Assembly: GCA_947623455.1 (NCBI GenBank)
Contig: OX392535.1
Span: 36,294,688 to 36,358,687 of the forward strand
Origin: Mimachlamys varia
Lineage: Eukaryota > Mollusca > Bivalvia > Pectinida > Pectinidae
Direction: 5' to 3'
DNA length: 64,000 bases
This document shows, in pieces, positions 35,958-48,374 of this stretch. Position numbers and translations under genes: made by a program. Numbering within the stretch: the first letter of the stretch is position 1; each line of letters begins with the position of its first letter. The notes under the pieces were generated by a model. That model saw only the letters and a list, made by a program, of their open reading frames with translations, did not search any database and was not told the DNA's origin.

Positions 35958-37339
35958 GTTGTGGTATCGCACAACGCACCAAAAACTGCGCACGTGCATC
36001 GTGCATACATCGTGCACACATCGTTCGCCCATTGTGCGCACAACGGGGCGATCTAAAGATCGTGCGTTTATGTGTGCGATTAGAATCGCACACACGCATG
36101 ATTTGGTACAATTGGTCGATACATATTACGGAATGAAAAACATATGGAACCCTCTTGTCCAAAAAATATTTAAATTCGCACCATATTTATTGGGATTATG
36201 TCAATTTAACAATATACAGTAAACAGTATTACAATGACCATGAGAAAGTCAAGTGTGGGTTTAGCTACCTGGTAACAGAATAGGTAAATAGCATGCCAGA
36301 GTATTACCTGTCCCGTGTGCGGCGATGCGCTACGACAGCCATTACCGAGCGACCGTAATGAAAACAAACTGGACGCTTATAATTAGTTATTGGAAAGCCC
36401 CCTCCCCTCCCAACCACTTTACCTGTGTTTTCACACTTAGACGAGTGTTGTAAGTGCCTACATATATTGTCCATGTACAGGTGCAGTATATAACTTGGTA
36501 AAAACTGGCAATATTTACTTGAATGAGAACTTGTCAATATGTGTTGAAAGTTTACATGTGTCTATTTGGTTTGTTTCAAAAACTACAGAAAGACTATTAC
36601 AAATTTTAAGAAATATATAGATAGAACTATCAGCTAATGTAAATAGTTAAAAAATAGAAATATGTTTAAAACAACAAACGCAAAACCGTATATATTGTTA
36701 AGGACTCGCACAACTAAATAAGCCTATCACGAAGTGTTTCATACGTTTGTAGTCCCTACTGAAAATTTGTTCCGGCTAAGTACAGTGATTTTGAGTAATT
36801 TAAATATTTAATTGTTGACCTATTCTGCATTGAATAAAATTTGTAGATATTTAACTTTACAAAAATATAAACTTTTGGTAGATTTTGATATGTGATGGCG
36901 GATTGATATGGGGTCAAAAGTCAGAGATTGTTCCCGTCCCATTTCACTGTTTGACATGTAAATTTCCGGTGGTCCGAAGCAGACGCTAGTAGCGAGCTGA
37001 TATGCCAGTAAACTCCTCATCAAAAGCCCCTTGAAGCCTTTGTCATGTATGTATCTGTGAATTTAGGCAGTTTTCACAAGTGTTGAACTTCAAATATTAA
37101 AGTTATTAGCTCGAAAGCTTAGTAATAACATATAGTAAATTATTTAGTTGTGTGAGTCCTTAAACCATTTCTAAATTTACATCAACCACAATTGTCATCG
37201 CACAATGTTAGTTTATCGTGCGCCCACATGTGTGTTAGAAATAATCACCCAGGATCGCATCATTCGCACATCGTGCATACACCGTTCACCCATCGTGCGC
37301 CCACCGCACATCGTGTAACGTTGTGCGATCCCACAACTG
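35958..37339 (+). mobile_element. MITE-like DNA transposon T, copy A, with a nested insert
   Basis: Ends GTTGTGGTATCGCACAACG (left) and CGTTGTGCGATCCCACAACTG (right) form terminal inverted repeats, flanked by TA on both sides (35956-35957 and 37340-37341). TA duplication and CAGT-like ends suggest the Tc1/mariner group. The subterminal regions are dense in short GTGCG/CGCAC repeats (TCGTGCATAC, ATCGTGCGCCCA). Copy B, at 40221-41144, lies in the opposite orientation. Removing the nested element (36702-37159) makes the two copies collinear. No transposase is encoded; the frames at 35868-36222 and 36304-36537 are by-products. Confidence 0.8.
36702..37159 (+). mobile_element. Nested MITE with TTAA target duplication
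   Basis: The 458-bp insert begins GGACTCGCACAACTAAATAA and ends TTATTTAGTTGTGTGAGTCC, inverted repeats with one mismatch over 20 bases. It is flanked by TTAA at 36698-36701 and 37160-37163. The corresponding place in transposon copy B (near 40395-40415) lacks it, an empty site. TTAA targeting is typical of the piggyBac superfamily. The 67-codon minus-strand frame inside has no motif. Confidence 0.85.
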
Positions 37340-40220
37340 TATGAATATAATGAATGCGATTACGTTGGTATTTTTCCCTTTTTTAAACAGTGAGTGTGTC
37401 AATTTGGTTACATTTATTTGAACAATTACATGTACTTATCTATTACAAATAAGAATGGAACAGTAAATGCATGATAATTTTAATTAATTATCAGGTAAAT
37501 AAATAAGCATACAGAAATATGTACAGATATATTGTTTTTTACTGATTAGTTGTATTTATTCATGACATTTTTCTAACTTCAACATGGTATGTGATGGAAG
37601 TTGTTTTTTGTTCGGTCCGTACTATGAAAATAAATTTAGAATCAAATTAGTTTTACGATTATTAGCCAACCTGGCTCAAACTCAGATTGTGCCATTGCCA
37701 GTGGACAGTCGCCCGTTCACCAGCCTTCTTACTTTTCCAGAACGCAAACGAAGGCTTTGGCTAAGTTTGGCTTGACCTAGTGATTGGCCAAGGATTTTTT
37801 GTTTTATATGAAAAGAGAGTCACAATCTGGGGCCTAAGAGTCGGGCAAATCAGAGGCACTAGAACATCAGATACATTTACTTCTATAGGAATAAGATATC
37901 TAAAAAATTCATTTAATAAACTTTGGACAAGAGTTGTCAATTTTGTACGAAAAGAATGTGGCGGCGTGCTACCCCTTCCTGATGATAGATAAGTTGGGCG
38001 AAAAAAAGGTAAATTAGACAAGTGTCAACACTAAGAATGAATGGCTGTTGTTTAACTTGCTCTAAAGCAAATTTAGACAATCGGACTATATGTTTATATA
38101 AAAAGGGGTGTCACCCCGAAGAAGAGACCAAATAATCTAAAATATAGATCTTAAAATGCTTATTTTACTGTAGGATTAAATTTGTTGTGTCAAAATTATT
38201 TGCGTACAATTTTTGGACAATGAGACTTACTAGTACAAGTTTGTTAAATGTCTTTTCAGGAGCAACCTTAAGACATTATGACTTATTACTTACGGTTTCA
38301 CAAAAAGCGTGCAACTTTTCTAGGGGTTAAGTAATGAGGCTGATTAGAGATCAACCGTCAAAAGTACATCTTGATTTTTTATATTGAAGGGGGGCACTTG
38401 ATAAATTTTATTTCAAAGCTTTTGTGGCAGGGTAGAGAATGAGGGGGGAATCGATCATAACTTCAAAATGGTTTCCCATTTTATTTAACCATGCAATAAT
38501 GTTGGTCGGCAAGATGAACCAAATGTATTCATATTGCTTGTAGCAACCTTTGTCATAGGGTGAATGAGTCTTGGTTGGGATATTTGACATGACCTATAAG
38601 CATTTGACATCCTTTCCCTGTCCTGTAACCATTTATACCCATATTGGATATTGTCAGACATGTTTTTGCGTCTGCATCCTCCAAAAAAAAAAACCAATTT
38701 AAAGTAATAACAGGAAACAATCGTTCTTCAATTGACTTATTTTGATGAATTTGGTATCGACAAAATACAAGGCATGGCGAGACAAAATGCATGGTAAATC
38801 ATTGCCCAAGAAATACTGCCAGTATCTTTGGGCAACTTTCTTGCCTCCATATTCACATACAGTATGATCAACATACTCCCTTGTTTGAAATGAAAATAAC
38901 ATTTTGGATATGCTCATTGATATGCCGTTTCGGTATGTTTGAAATATAAAAACAATTTCTTAGGTAACTCTGCATCCAGATATTTTGAGATTCCTTCCCT
39001 ATGAAAACATAAACAATTTCAAGATGACAAGGGATGTGGTAATGAACAATCCCTTCATGTAATTTTGTATTGCCGATTTATCAACACTTAAGAACAAAGA
39101 CTCTGATATCAGGGATCGGAAACCGTTTACCCGAAAAATTAACATATGTAGTTCATAATACAGAAATAGTTAAACGGCTTAGCTGATATCCAAAACGATT
39201 TACTAAACGCTGAACTTGAAGATCCTACGAACATTTTAATGAATGTGCACGGCGATAAACCTGTCAACGTTTTGTATTTTTTGTCAATTAACACGACTTC
39301 TCTTTGAGGAGAAATGTCGCCAAAGGTAGAACGTCGTCAAAGGTAGAACGTATCATCAAAACAAATGACCGAACGGATATAATGTTTTTTGTTGTCGGTT
39401 TTTTTCTTTGCCATGCCAATTAAATTGCATTTGCGAAAACAAAATGTCATTTTTCGCGAGTTATTGATTCGTTCAGTCTTAAGAATGAATGAACAAAGAA
39501 AACAAGGTTTATTTTATCATAATTGAGGAAATGACCATCATTTGTGTTACGTTCAGCTTGTTATTTAATGTTGCTGTATAGTGTACATTGAAACTGAATA
39601 TTCAAATTTAATACATTTGTGAGCGACAATATCTGTTTTTTACATGTAATAAAAGTTTATTCTTTGAGCTGTGCATATGGAAGTGAGACTATATACCAGG
39701 AAATGCGGAAGTCTAAGAGCATAATATAAATTGTACATAGTATCGAAACTAACATAAAGTTAATAACTGAGTAATTATATCAGAGTTATTGGTTAACGTT
39801 AGTCAAGATTAAACACTGTTAATCAATAATGCCTTTCATATTTAAAAGAAAATCAAAATGAGAATTTTTTATCAATTTACCACTAGGATGACATTGCATG
39901 TGATACTCAAGAGGAAATGTCACTACAGTATGATGAAATCAAATCCCTTAAACAAATCCTCATTTGTATTCAATCAAAAGAATAACACTTCATTTCAAAA
40001 ACAAAATTGTATGGCAACCTTCAGCATCTCATGGACAAAATCGTGATCCTATCAAATCCTTTGAAAAACTTTTGATTTCACCTCAGACTGACTTTTCCAT
40101 GATAAATCTCGAAAAATAATCATTTTTAGTTGCAATGGAAAAATAAGGACTTTCGTCTATTCTTGACTGATATATAGATTTCAGTATTGGATGTCGACTA
40201 CCAAATGATGCACCAATATA
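37340..40220 (+). other. Intron interior, no gene recognised
   Basis: Between the two copies of transposon T. Overlapping frames at 37584-38021, 38408-38917 and 39858-40046 show no motif. The frame 37780-37992, with a G-R and K-rich composition, was considered but resembles no family I know. Confidence 0.5.
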
Positions 40221-41144
40221 CAGTTGTGGGATCGCACAACGTTACACGATGTGCGGTGTGCGCACGATGGGCGAACGGTGTATGCATGATGTGCGAACGA
40301 TGCGATACTGGGCGATTATTTTTAACGTACATGTGGGCGCACGATAAACTAACAGTGTGCGATGACAATCGTGGTTGATGTAAAATGAGAAATGGCTGAA
40401 CATTAATATACGGCTTCGCTAGTTAAAACGTGTTAAGCACATTTCGTTATTTTAACTACATACATTAGCTGATAGTTCTATCTATATATTTCTTAAAATT
40501 AGGAATAGTCTTTTTGTAGTTTTTGAAACTAACCAGATAGACATATGTTAACTATCAACACATGTTGACAAGTTCTCATTTAGGTAAATATTGCCAGTTA
40601 TACCTGTACATAGAACATATATGTAGATATCTCTTGCCCGGGGCACTTACAACACTCGCCTAGGTGTGAAAACACTGGTACAGTGGTGGGGAGGGGAGGG
40701 GACAGGGTGTTCAAATAACTACTTATACATGTAAGTGTCCAGTTTGTTTTCATAACGGTCGCTCGGTAATGGCCGCCGTACCAGATCCCCGGACACGGGA
40801 CAGGGAAGACTCTGACATGTTATTTACCTGTTCTGTAACATTGGAGCTGAACCCGCACTTGACTGTCTCCTAGTCACTGTAATACTGTTCAATGTGTATT
40901 GTAAAATTAACATAATCACAATATATATGATGCGAAATTATATAGTTTTTCGACATTTTGTTTCATTCCGTAATATTTATCGACCAATTGAACCAATCGT
41001 GCGTGTGCGCGATGAGAATCGGATACATAAACGCACGATCTTTACATCGCCCCGTTGTGCGCACCATGGGCGAACGATGTGTGCACGATGTATGCACGAT
41101 GCACGCACGCATTTTTTTTGGTGCGTTGTGCGTTACCACAGCTG
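40221..41144 (-). mobile_element. MITE-like DNA transposon T, copy B
   Basis: Begins CAGTTGTGGGATCGCACAAC and ends GCGTTGTGCGTTACCACAGC plus TG, flanked by TA (40219-40220 and 41145-41146). It aligns, inverted, with copy A across GTGCG-rich subterminal parts, GATAGTTCTATCTATATATT, and a GAGGGGAGGG/CCCTCCCCTCCC tract. It is 0.92 kb and lacks the TTAA insert. The frames at 40894-41295 fall in its repeats and are not genes. Confidence 0.8.
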
Positions 41145-42021
41145 TATATATTACAGAAGTAGAGAAGCCTAAGCTATCTTTTGTGCCCTTGAATACACTA
41201 AATCGAATATAATATTTTACCGAAGTCAAAAATCTGTTATGTTTCTTGATCAGGTCTTTAGAGCATTCGCAACTAACGTTTGAAAAATATCCCAATAAGT
41301 AGAATATTTACCAAAATAGATCGCTCAGTCAAAAATACATTGTTACTACTTAATTGCACCACCTATTGATTTTAAACTTCATTTTACAAGTTTGTAGTTA
41401 AAAAATAACATGTTTTGTTAAGTCCAAGAGACAAATTAATCGAAATCAAAAAGTAATCAGCAATGTAAAACATAAATTCAGTGAATTGTATTGAAACTTC
41501 ATAGGTTTGAAAAGCGTAGCTAGTTACATGTCAATGTTATACACGTTAATGCACAGCATTGACCTTCAATAAACAAGCGGAACGTTTTTATATGATACAC
41601 ATGTAATATAACACACCTCAAATCACTTTTCTAAACAGTCATTATATCCGCATTTGTAACATACCAAAACCTATTGATCGTATTAGTTCATGACATTGTT
41701 ATTATAATGTATTAAGCCGTTTGTCAATCATATATTGTTTGTAAGCGAAAATCATATAAACATCGAAATCAAATGTATCATACTATTTCGAGGAGCTTCC
41801 AAGTAATCTCTATAAATCAACATGAATGTCAATATAGTATTTCAGTGCTTATTTCAATTAATACATATTTCAAATAAGCTAATAAAAAGGTCGTAAGTGC
41901 CACTTACAACCGTAATATAGTGATGTGTTATAAATCTTTTCCGTAACAAAAGGTCGTATGTGGCACTTACGACCTTTCATCTTTAATTTACTATATGATT
42001 TGCTCAATATAAATCTTTAGA
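41145..42021 (+). other. Intron interior with a small MITE
   Basis: Apart from the MITE at 41886-41977 nothing was recognised. Confidence 0.5.
41886..41977. mobile_element. 92-bp MITE with GGTCGTAAGTG ends
   Basis: The left end AAAGGTCGTAAGTGCCACTT and the right end, whose reverse complement is AAAGGTCGTAAGTGCCACAT, are inverted repeats of about 24 bases with an AT-rich middle. A collapsed palindromic form is at 35890-35918 and a single end at 47155-47168, so this is a small dispersed family. Confidence 0.75.
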
Positions 42022-42180
42022 CAGTTTTTTTGTCATTTTCAAGGTTTTAAAGATGAAAATACAGATTTGTAAATATGATATCACAAATTGATATAATAAC
42101 CCACACATTGTGCTAATTTGGTAGAAATCATTACACTGAAATTGATTTTATTTAGTTTTTTCATGATAACTCAAAAACAT
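42022..42180 (+). repeat. Direct repeat flanking a LINE fragment, copy 1
   Basis: 159 bp that align with 42557-42702. Shared landmarks are TTGTCATTTTCAAGGTTTTA, GATATCACAAATTGATATAA, CCCACACATTGTGCTAATTT and TTTAGTTTTTTCATGATAAC. The two copies bracket the LINE piece 42181-42556. They are too long for a target duplication. Confidence 0.8.
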
Positions 42181-42556
42181 TTTTATAGTGTTAGGCCAAC
42201 TTTTATTAAAATTAGGGATGTTTTACATACACTGAAACTCGGCAGGGCTTCGGGCCATGATGGAATCAGCCATCATATGTTGAAATATACTGCTAATACG
42301 ATTTGTAAGCCGTTAGAATTACTGTTTAATTTATCTTTAGTTAAAGGTGTATATCCGGATTTATGGAAGCTTGCTAATGTTATGCCACTTTAAAAAAAAT
42401 GATAGGTATTCTCCAACGAACTATAGACAAATTTTTCTTTTATCAACTGCTGGGAAAGTATTTGAAAGGGTGATTTTTAAGCATATGCATAATTGTTTTG
42501 TTACAAAATTCTCTTTATTTATCAGTATCAGTCTGGTTTCATGCCAGGTCATTCCA
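42181..42556 (+). pseudogene. LINE reverse transcriptase, 5' half (fingers)
   Basis: The frame reads LHTLKLGRASGHDGISHHML, then LELLFNLSLVKGVYPDLW and KLANVMPL; after a frame change it gives NYRQIFLLSTAGKVFERVI and a GFMPGHST-like end. This is the first part of a Jockey/CR1-like LINE RT. The rest continues at about 44516, so the LINE was split. Confidence 0.8.
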
Positions 42557-42702
42557 CAGTTTTTTGTCATTTTCAAGGTTTTAAAGATTGGTAAATATGA
42601 TATCACAAATTGATATAATAACCCACACATTGTGCTAATTTGGTAAAAATCATTACACTGAAATTGATTCTATTTAGTTTTTTCATGATAACTACAAAAC
42701 AT
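42557..42702 (+). repeat. Direct repeat, copy 2
   Basis: Second copy of the repeat at 42022-42180, placed exactly between the LINE piece and the Penelope-like reverse transcriptase. It may be the 5' end (pseudo-LTR type) of the Penelope-like element. Confidence 0.75.
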
Positions 42703-44240
42703 GAGTTGAAGATTACGCCAGACAATGGACTAAACGTGAACATGCTGAATTGTATTCACTTTGGGTGAAGTCTATCAGGTCCTCTATTCAGAAAAGAATA
42801 AGCAATTTGCGTCACAAAATGAAAACTAAACACAAGTCGATATTTCTTGACCCTGATGTTCGAGCAACACTCAACTATCTACATGATACGTATGTGGTTG
42901 TGTCTGCAGACAAAGCATCGAACAACTTGATCATTGTTTGCAAACGCTATTATATTCATTGCTTGCAAACAGAACCAGGCCTGCTTGATAACCAAGGTAA
43001 CCCTACTTACACATTGACCGGTTTTTCGAAAGATGAAATACTGTCCAACCATGCTTCTGTATTACAATCTTTCCAAGTACCGGTTAATGAGCAAGATGCT
43101 GACCTACCTTGTCTTTATTGGATACCGAAACTACACAAGGATCCTTATAAGCAACGTTTTATCGCTGGCTCTGCTAATTGCTCGACCAAGCCATTATCAA
43201 AACTTCTTACTACAATTCTTAGTACCTTAAAATCAGGGCTTCAGTCGTATTGTGACACTGTATACTCCAGAAGTGGAACTAATGGAATGTGGATTTAGAA
43301 AAACTCGAAAGATCTTTTGATCAATCTTGAACACGCCCTCCTAAAAATATCTTTTCGATCAAAACATTTGATTTTTCCACCCTGTACACTACATTACCTC
43401 ATACAAAATTGAAGGAACGTCTCCAATCTCTTGTTATGAGAGCTTTATTTTCAAAGAAAGGCGGACGACGATACAAATATATGGTAGTGAGCTATCTTGG
43501 TGCATACTTTGTCAAAAACATACAAAAAAAATATACTGAAGAAGATATAGTCAGGATAATTGAATTCCTGGTCGACAACATTTTTATTGAGTTCGGAGGA
43601 AAGATTTTCCAGCAGACTGTTGGCATTCCCATGGGAACAAACTGTTGCCCCACTCTTAGCTGACTTGTTTTTATTTTCATACGAGGCTGAATTTGAGGAG
43701 GAGCTAACCAGGACATGTAACAAAAACCTTGCCAAATCTTTTAATTTCACTTCCAGATATATCGCCGATGTGTTGTCTATAAACAACAAAAAGTTTGTTG
43801 ACCACGTCGGTTGTATATACCCTTCTGAACTTGAAATAAAGGACAAAACAGACTCTTCTACATCAGCTTCTTACCTCGATCTCTACTTAAACTATTACCA
43901 ACATGGACAGCTTACTACTAAGCCATACGATAAACGTGGTGATTTCAATTTTCCGATCGTTAACTTCCCATTTCTTGATAGTAACATCACTGCTTCTCCA
44001 ACCTATGGTGTTTACATGTCGCAGTTGATTCGGTATTCCAGGGCATGCTCTAAATATCGGAATTTTCGTGATCGATGTCGACTGCTGACACACAAACTAA
44101 CAACACAAGGATTTGAGAGATGCAGGTTGATCAGAACTATGGACAAGTTTTATGGTCTCCATCTTTGTCTCATTGAGAAATATTCTGTATCTTTAAGTGA
44201 TATGAAGATGGACGTTTTTGAGTATGCTCATTAGTGTGTT
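42703..44240 (+). pseudogene. Penelope-like reverse transcriptase, near full length, inactive
   Basis: Frames in order: 42750-43298 with VVVSADKASNNLIIVCKRYY, DLPCLYWIPKLHKDPYKQRF and a SGTNGMW end; a TAG; motif A read as TFDFSTLYTTLPHTKLKERL near 43370; 43409-43663 with KYTEEDIVRIIEFLVDN, IFQQTVGIPMGTN; and 43610-44234 with LLADLFLFSYEAEFEEEL, SRYIADVLS, SYLDLYLNY, FNFPIVNFPFL and SQLIRYSRACS. This matches an RT family abundant in molluscs and cnidarians that I place near Penelope-like elements. The catalytic YIDD is YIAD here, and one stop and at least two frameshifts are present, so it is dead. It is followed by a 3' tail of which three more copies lie in the window. Confidence 0.8.
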
Positions 44241-44515
44241 TACTTGTTGTGATTGACAATGATACTCGGTTCTCATGAGAACTTGATGTTTACTTGGATG
44301 TGACAAAGATTTACATGGCGGGTGTCGTCGATTGAGCAGAAGACGCTTACTCTTCCGGAACACCTGGTCTTATTCTCTTGCACTTTTGCAAGGGTCTCCA
44401 TGTGAATCTTTCCTGTGTTCATATTTTGCCCCTGGTTTATTCGATTTTGAGTTTGGATTATGATTATGTGAACGATTCGGTATTTATTTTCCAATTAATT
44501 GAATTGTATAACAAC
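44241..44515 (+). mobile_element. 3' tail of the Penelope-like element (full copy)
   Basis: After the stop the text runs ACTCGGTTCTCATGAGAAC, GGGTGTCGTCGATTGAGCAG, CTTATTCTCTTGCACTTTTG and GATTTTGAGTTTGGATTATG. It serves as the reference for the tails at 21240, 27450 and 52640. The LINE resumes at about 44516. Confidence 0.75.
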
Positions 44516-45775
44516 ATTTGTTTGGCTCTTGAAGAAAAAACCCTTCATGTATAGCTTTTTGCGACATTTCTAAAGCATTTGACCGTGTATGGCACCATAG
44601 ACTTCTTCTTAAATTACAATCGTACGGCTTTACTGGGGAAATTCTTAAGTGGCTAAAAAACTATCTTCTAAATCGCAAGCAAAAAGTCCTCATAAATAAT
44701 TCATATTCAGATCTAACTACGATTGAAGCAGGGGTGCCTCAAGGCTCGATTCTAGGTCCTCTTTGATGTCCTATCTATATTAACGACATAGCTGACGTAT
44801 TAGAGTCATGTTCTTGTCTTTTCGCTGATGATAGTTCCCTATTAGGTTCTTTTTCTTCCTGTCAAGAAATTGAACATGTATTAAACAGAGACCTCCAGAC
44901 AAGACAGAAATGATCTTTATATATAATGCTGACGAAATCGACATTGACAGTGTTGTGATGGAAAATTCTTAATTTTACGGACCGACATAGACATTTCGGT
45001 TCAACTGCCGAATGGGGGGACCACGATAATGCAGTATATGAATCAGTTATGAAAAATGTTAATATGTTAAGAAAATTGAAATTTATATTGAAAAGGGATG
45101 CATTACGTAGGATAGACAAAACGTTTATTCTGCCTATGTTAGAGTATGCATGTCAACTTTGGGATGGGTGTTCAGAATATTGGACTTAAAATTAGAAAAA
45201 GCACATCGCGAGGCAGCGCTTATAATCACAGGTCTACCGTCATATGTAAATGGTTTAGCTTTATATGCAGAAACGAGCATTGAGACACTTTCTGAGAGGA
45301 GGAGAAGGAGAAAATTGCGACTTATTTATAAGATGGAAAATTAATTAACGCCATATTACCTCCATTCAATTCTACCTCCAAAAGTCGGCGATACTAACAA
45401 CTATGCGCTAAGAAATAGCAATTATTATATAATTCCATATTATAGACTTTCTCTAACTAACTCGTCTTTTATACCTTTCTCTCTAAAAATGTTGAATGAC
45501 CTGAGTGAACAGACTAGGTTTTCGCCTTCTCTTGCAATCTTTAACATAAACCTGACACATGATTTCGGCAGTAAATACCCAGTATATTTTAATTTCGGAG
45601 AAAGGAAAATACATATAATACACACAAAACTAAGAAATCGATGTAATCAATTAAATTATTATTTATTTCGAGTTCATCTAACCAATAGTCCAAATTGCAG
45701 TTGTGGAAATCGTTGTGAAAATGCTAATCATTTTTTCTTTGAGCGCGACCTTATGTTAACAGCAGAATGATATTA
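44516..45775 (+). pseudogene. LINE reverse transcriptase 3' half and C-terminus
   Basis: Starts with ALEEKTLHV, then, after a frame change, DISKAFDRVWHHRLLLKLQS with the motif A aspartates, EAGVPQGSILGPL, a TGA, and LFADDSSLLGSF with an intact FADD. After a gap, weak frames give LEYACQLWDG and KAHREAALIITGLPSYVN (about 45140-45260). The end (45489-45770) reads IHIIHTKLRNRCNQLNYYLF, then CSCG and ANHFFFE. This is the second part of the LINE begun at 42181. It is inactive through stops and frameshifts. Confidence 0.8.
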
Positions 45776-45794
45776 TTTGATCAGTTAGGACACT

Positions 45795-46890
45795 TAAATA
45801 GAGGATCTGTCATGAGTTTCTCTTCATATTGAATTTATGATATGAGTTTTGAATTTTTCATTTTTGCGAGCCTTTGGCGAGTACAAATGAAAAATTCTAA
45901 ACGAGTATCATAAATTCAATATGAAGAGAAACGAATAACAGATTATTTTTATCATATGACGTTATTTCGTCTTTCCCCGTCCTTAACAGATTTTGTCTTT
46001 GCCGTTCTCGCCAACTGATTTCAATATGTCGAACCAAATAACCCATACCTTCGAAGTAGGTCAAAAATACCGGTGAACGAAGAAGTAGTCCAACACAATT
46101 GACTCTTGCAATTGATTCATTTTATAAAATAAAGACACCTTATTACAAATTTTCAGACAGCTTCAACTAATATTATGACTGTAAATTGTTCCTAGTGATT
46201 AGAAACAATGAATAAAAACTTAAAGTTTGACTGTGTTGGGCTGTAAGTGTAAAACTCCTCTGGTATTCCATTCATGAATGCGGCCGGATGTGACGATATC
46301 GTGACGTTATTTGGCGCAACAATGACTGGTTCGTTGCCGCTAAGATATCACTGTCGTACGCAACCGATGTGAGGCGTTTTCCTACATATGGAGAATTATC
46401 CTTATCATCGCGGGAGTCAACAGTGATTTTGATTGTGCACCGAAATTTTTTCAATGAACATTTTGTTCAAACGTCTTTAAAAGACGCCGTTTGAGGTAGA
46501 TTTGTTAGCAGTGTTTGGATTGTGTAAGGCATGTTTGTTGACGTCAGCTTATCCTGTTTATACCGTGATGGGAAAGGATCCTCGGATCGATATATTTTGG
46601 GTAGATGGTACTGTTTATATGTCTGTAATTATTTACGCTTTATAATGACCCTTGTCTTTGCATTGTTGTCAACTTTAACTTCATCGGCAATTCCGAACTC
46701 TATCATTCTACTAGCAGTCGCAAGTTGTACGCTTCGCAGTAAAAAAGAAGTAGACCGTTCCCGTGCGTATTGATACAGTTCACAAAGAACCAGCCAATCA
46801 GCGAAGCAGAAGGTGTTATTACACGTGTGTAATATCGAAAATGTATGTAATGGCTTTATCACACTGCATATAACGGTAGTCATATAGATA
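45795..46890 (+). repeat. Repeat family R, copy 3, with long hairpin
   Basis: The hairpin at 45816-45932 is almost identical to that at 23663-23779. The body follows copies 1 and 2, but its TGACGTCA has decayed to TGACGTTA and GGCGCGAC to GGCGCAAC, as expected from CpG loss. The end GGTGTTATTACACGTGTGTA is shared with copy 2. Confidence 0.75.
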
Positions 46891-48374
46891 TCAATTTATA
46901 ATATATTATATGGTAATGAATTATATGCCGATAATATAAATTTCAGACACGTGCGAAATTACATCAAGTTCAGTAAAAGGTTTTAAATATAAAACATGTA
47001 TATATAATTGTTACTGTCTATGTGTATTGTATGTTGTATTTGTCATAATATTGGGAAAAGGCGTTTCATAAGTTGACATAACTTTTGCCCAATCCTCTTG
47101 TCGTTTTCGTGACAATAAAATATGTTTAAACTAAAACTGTTCTCGACGGAATGTCACTTACGACCTTTATATCCTATGACGTCGAAAGGCGAAGCTCTTA
47201 AATGGTAACACATGCGTGCGTAAACAGAGTTCGTCCGGAAGTAGCCCTCCAGTGTGGAAAGCGGAAACGTGTCACACAGTTACGTTACGTCACACAATGA
47301 CGTTACATAACACTTGGACTTAATCGGTTATTTCCCGAATGTTGAATGTTTGTTGCATTTATCTTTGTTGTTGCTAGAATAGCTGTTTTTTCGACACACC
47401 GACGTTTTAATGTGGAAATATTATCTCTTTCTGAACCAGTACATGGATGATTCTCAGAATATGTCAGAGATTTACTAATTTAAAAAGATACGCTCTTTTA
47501 AGGCTTTGCGTTGACGTAATATACAGCATATAGTCCGTCATTGCATGTCAATTAAACAGCATAATGATATACACTGCCATTCAAAAGTTTTGTTACAAAC
47601 TTTGTGTACATATTAAGCCATTAGCCAACACAAAATAAACACAACTGTTACAATTTCCTAAGTCCTGGAGGTTGCAGGGAAGGTCAATGGAGGGGTCTAT
47701 TTTTGATAATGTTAAAAAATGAATAATAGTTGTTTTTCTTTCATTTGCACAATCAAATGGAATTAATACAATTACCCACTGTCAAAAACATAAAAAAGAA
47801 TAATATTGTTGAATTGTATGTATAAAAAAGGTGAAATTGCATAAATATTGCATTGTAATTGTATAAAAAAGCATACATACATGCAGTTGAAAAATAACAA
47901 AACACCGTTAAAAGTTAATTATAACATAAAAATATCAATAGTAATACATACTTCCAAATTGGGTTTTGCTCAATTTCAAAGCTTTTGTATAAAAGATGTA
48001 TCAGAGCTTTTGGATTGCAGTTTTGTTGCTGGTCAATACAGATAAACTTTGTAGAAACAAAACAAGAAACTAGTTTTTACATGCCTTATATACTTTTTGT
48101 TGATTTATTTATATGATATAAGATTTTCTGATGCATCATGGCGGATGAATGGTGTTAAGACGTAGTGTACAGGCACAGTAGCGAGTCCATGGCAGTAATT
48201 GTTTTATCATGCTCGAAGTTAAGAGCCGCTTTATTTCGAGGTCCTTAATTTTCTGGAATGTGAAGCTGATGTGATACCATGTTATATTAGACGAAAAACC
48301 AAATGTGGCTCGAAAGAACTAAATTGTTTGATATGACAGTTGACTTTTCGAATTCCATTCACAAAGGATGTGAC
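46891..48374 (+). other. Last part of FAMeT intron 2, no gene
   Basis: A single MITE end CACTTACGACCTTT lies at 47155-47168. ACACTGCCATTCAAAAGTTT near 47572 resembles one end of a Tc1-like element, but no partner end was found. The rest is AT-rich and unrecognised. Confidence 0.5.

Noticed and set aside
35868..36222. Frames in both directions with repeated R-T-H-A-C-type text
   Set aside because: They arise from the GTGCG-rich subterminal repeats of transposon T; the same false frames occur in copy B at 40894-41295.
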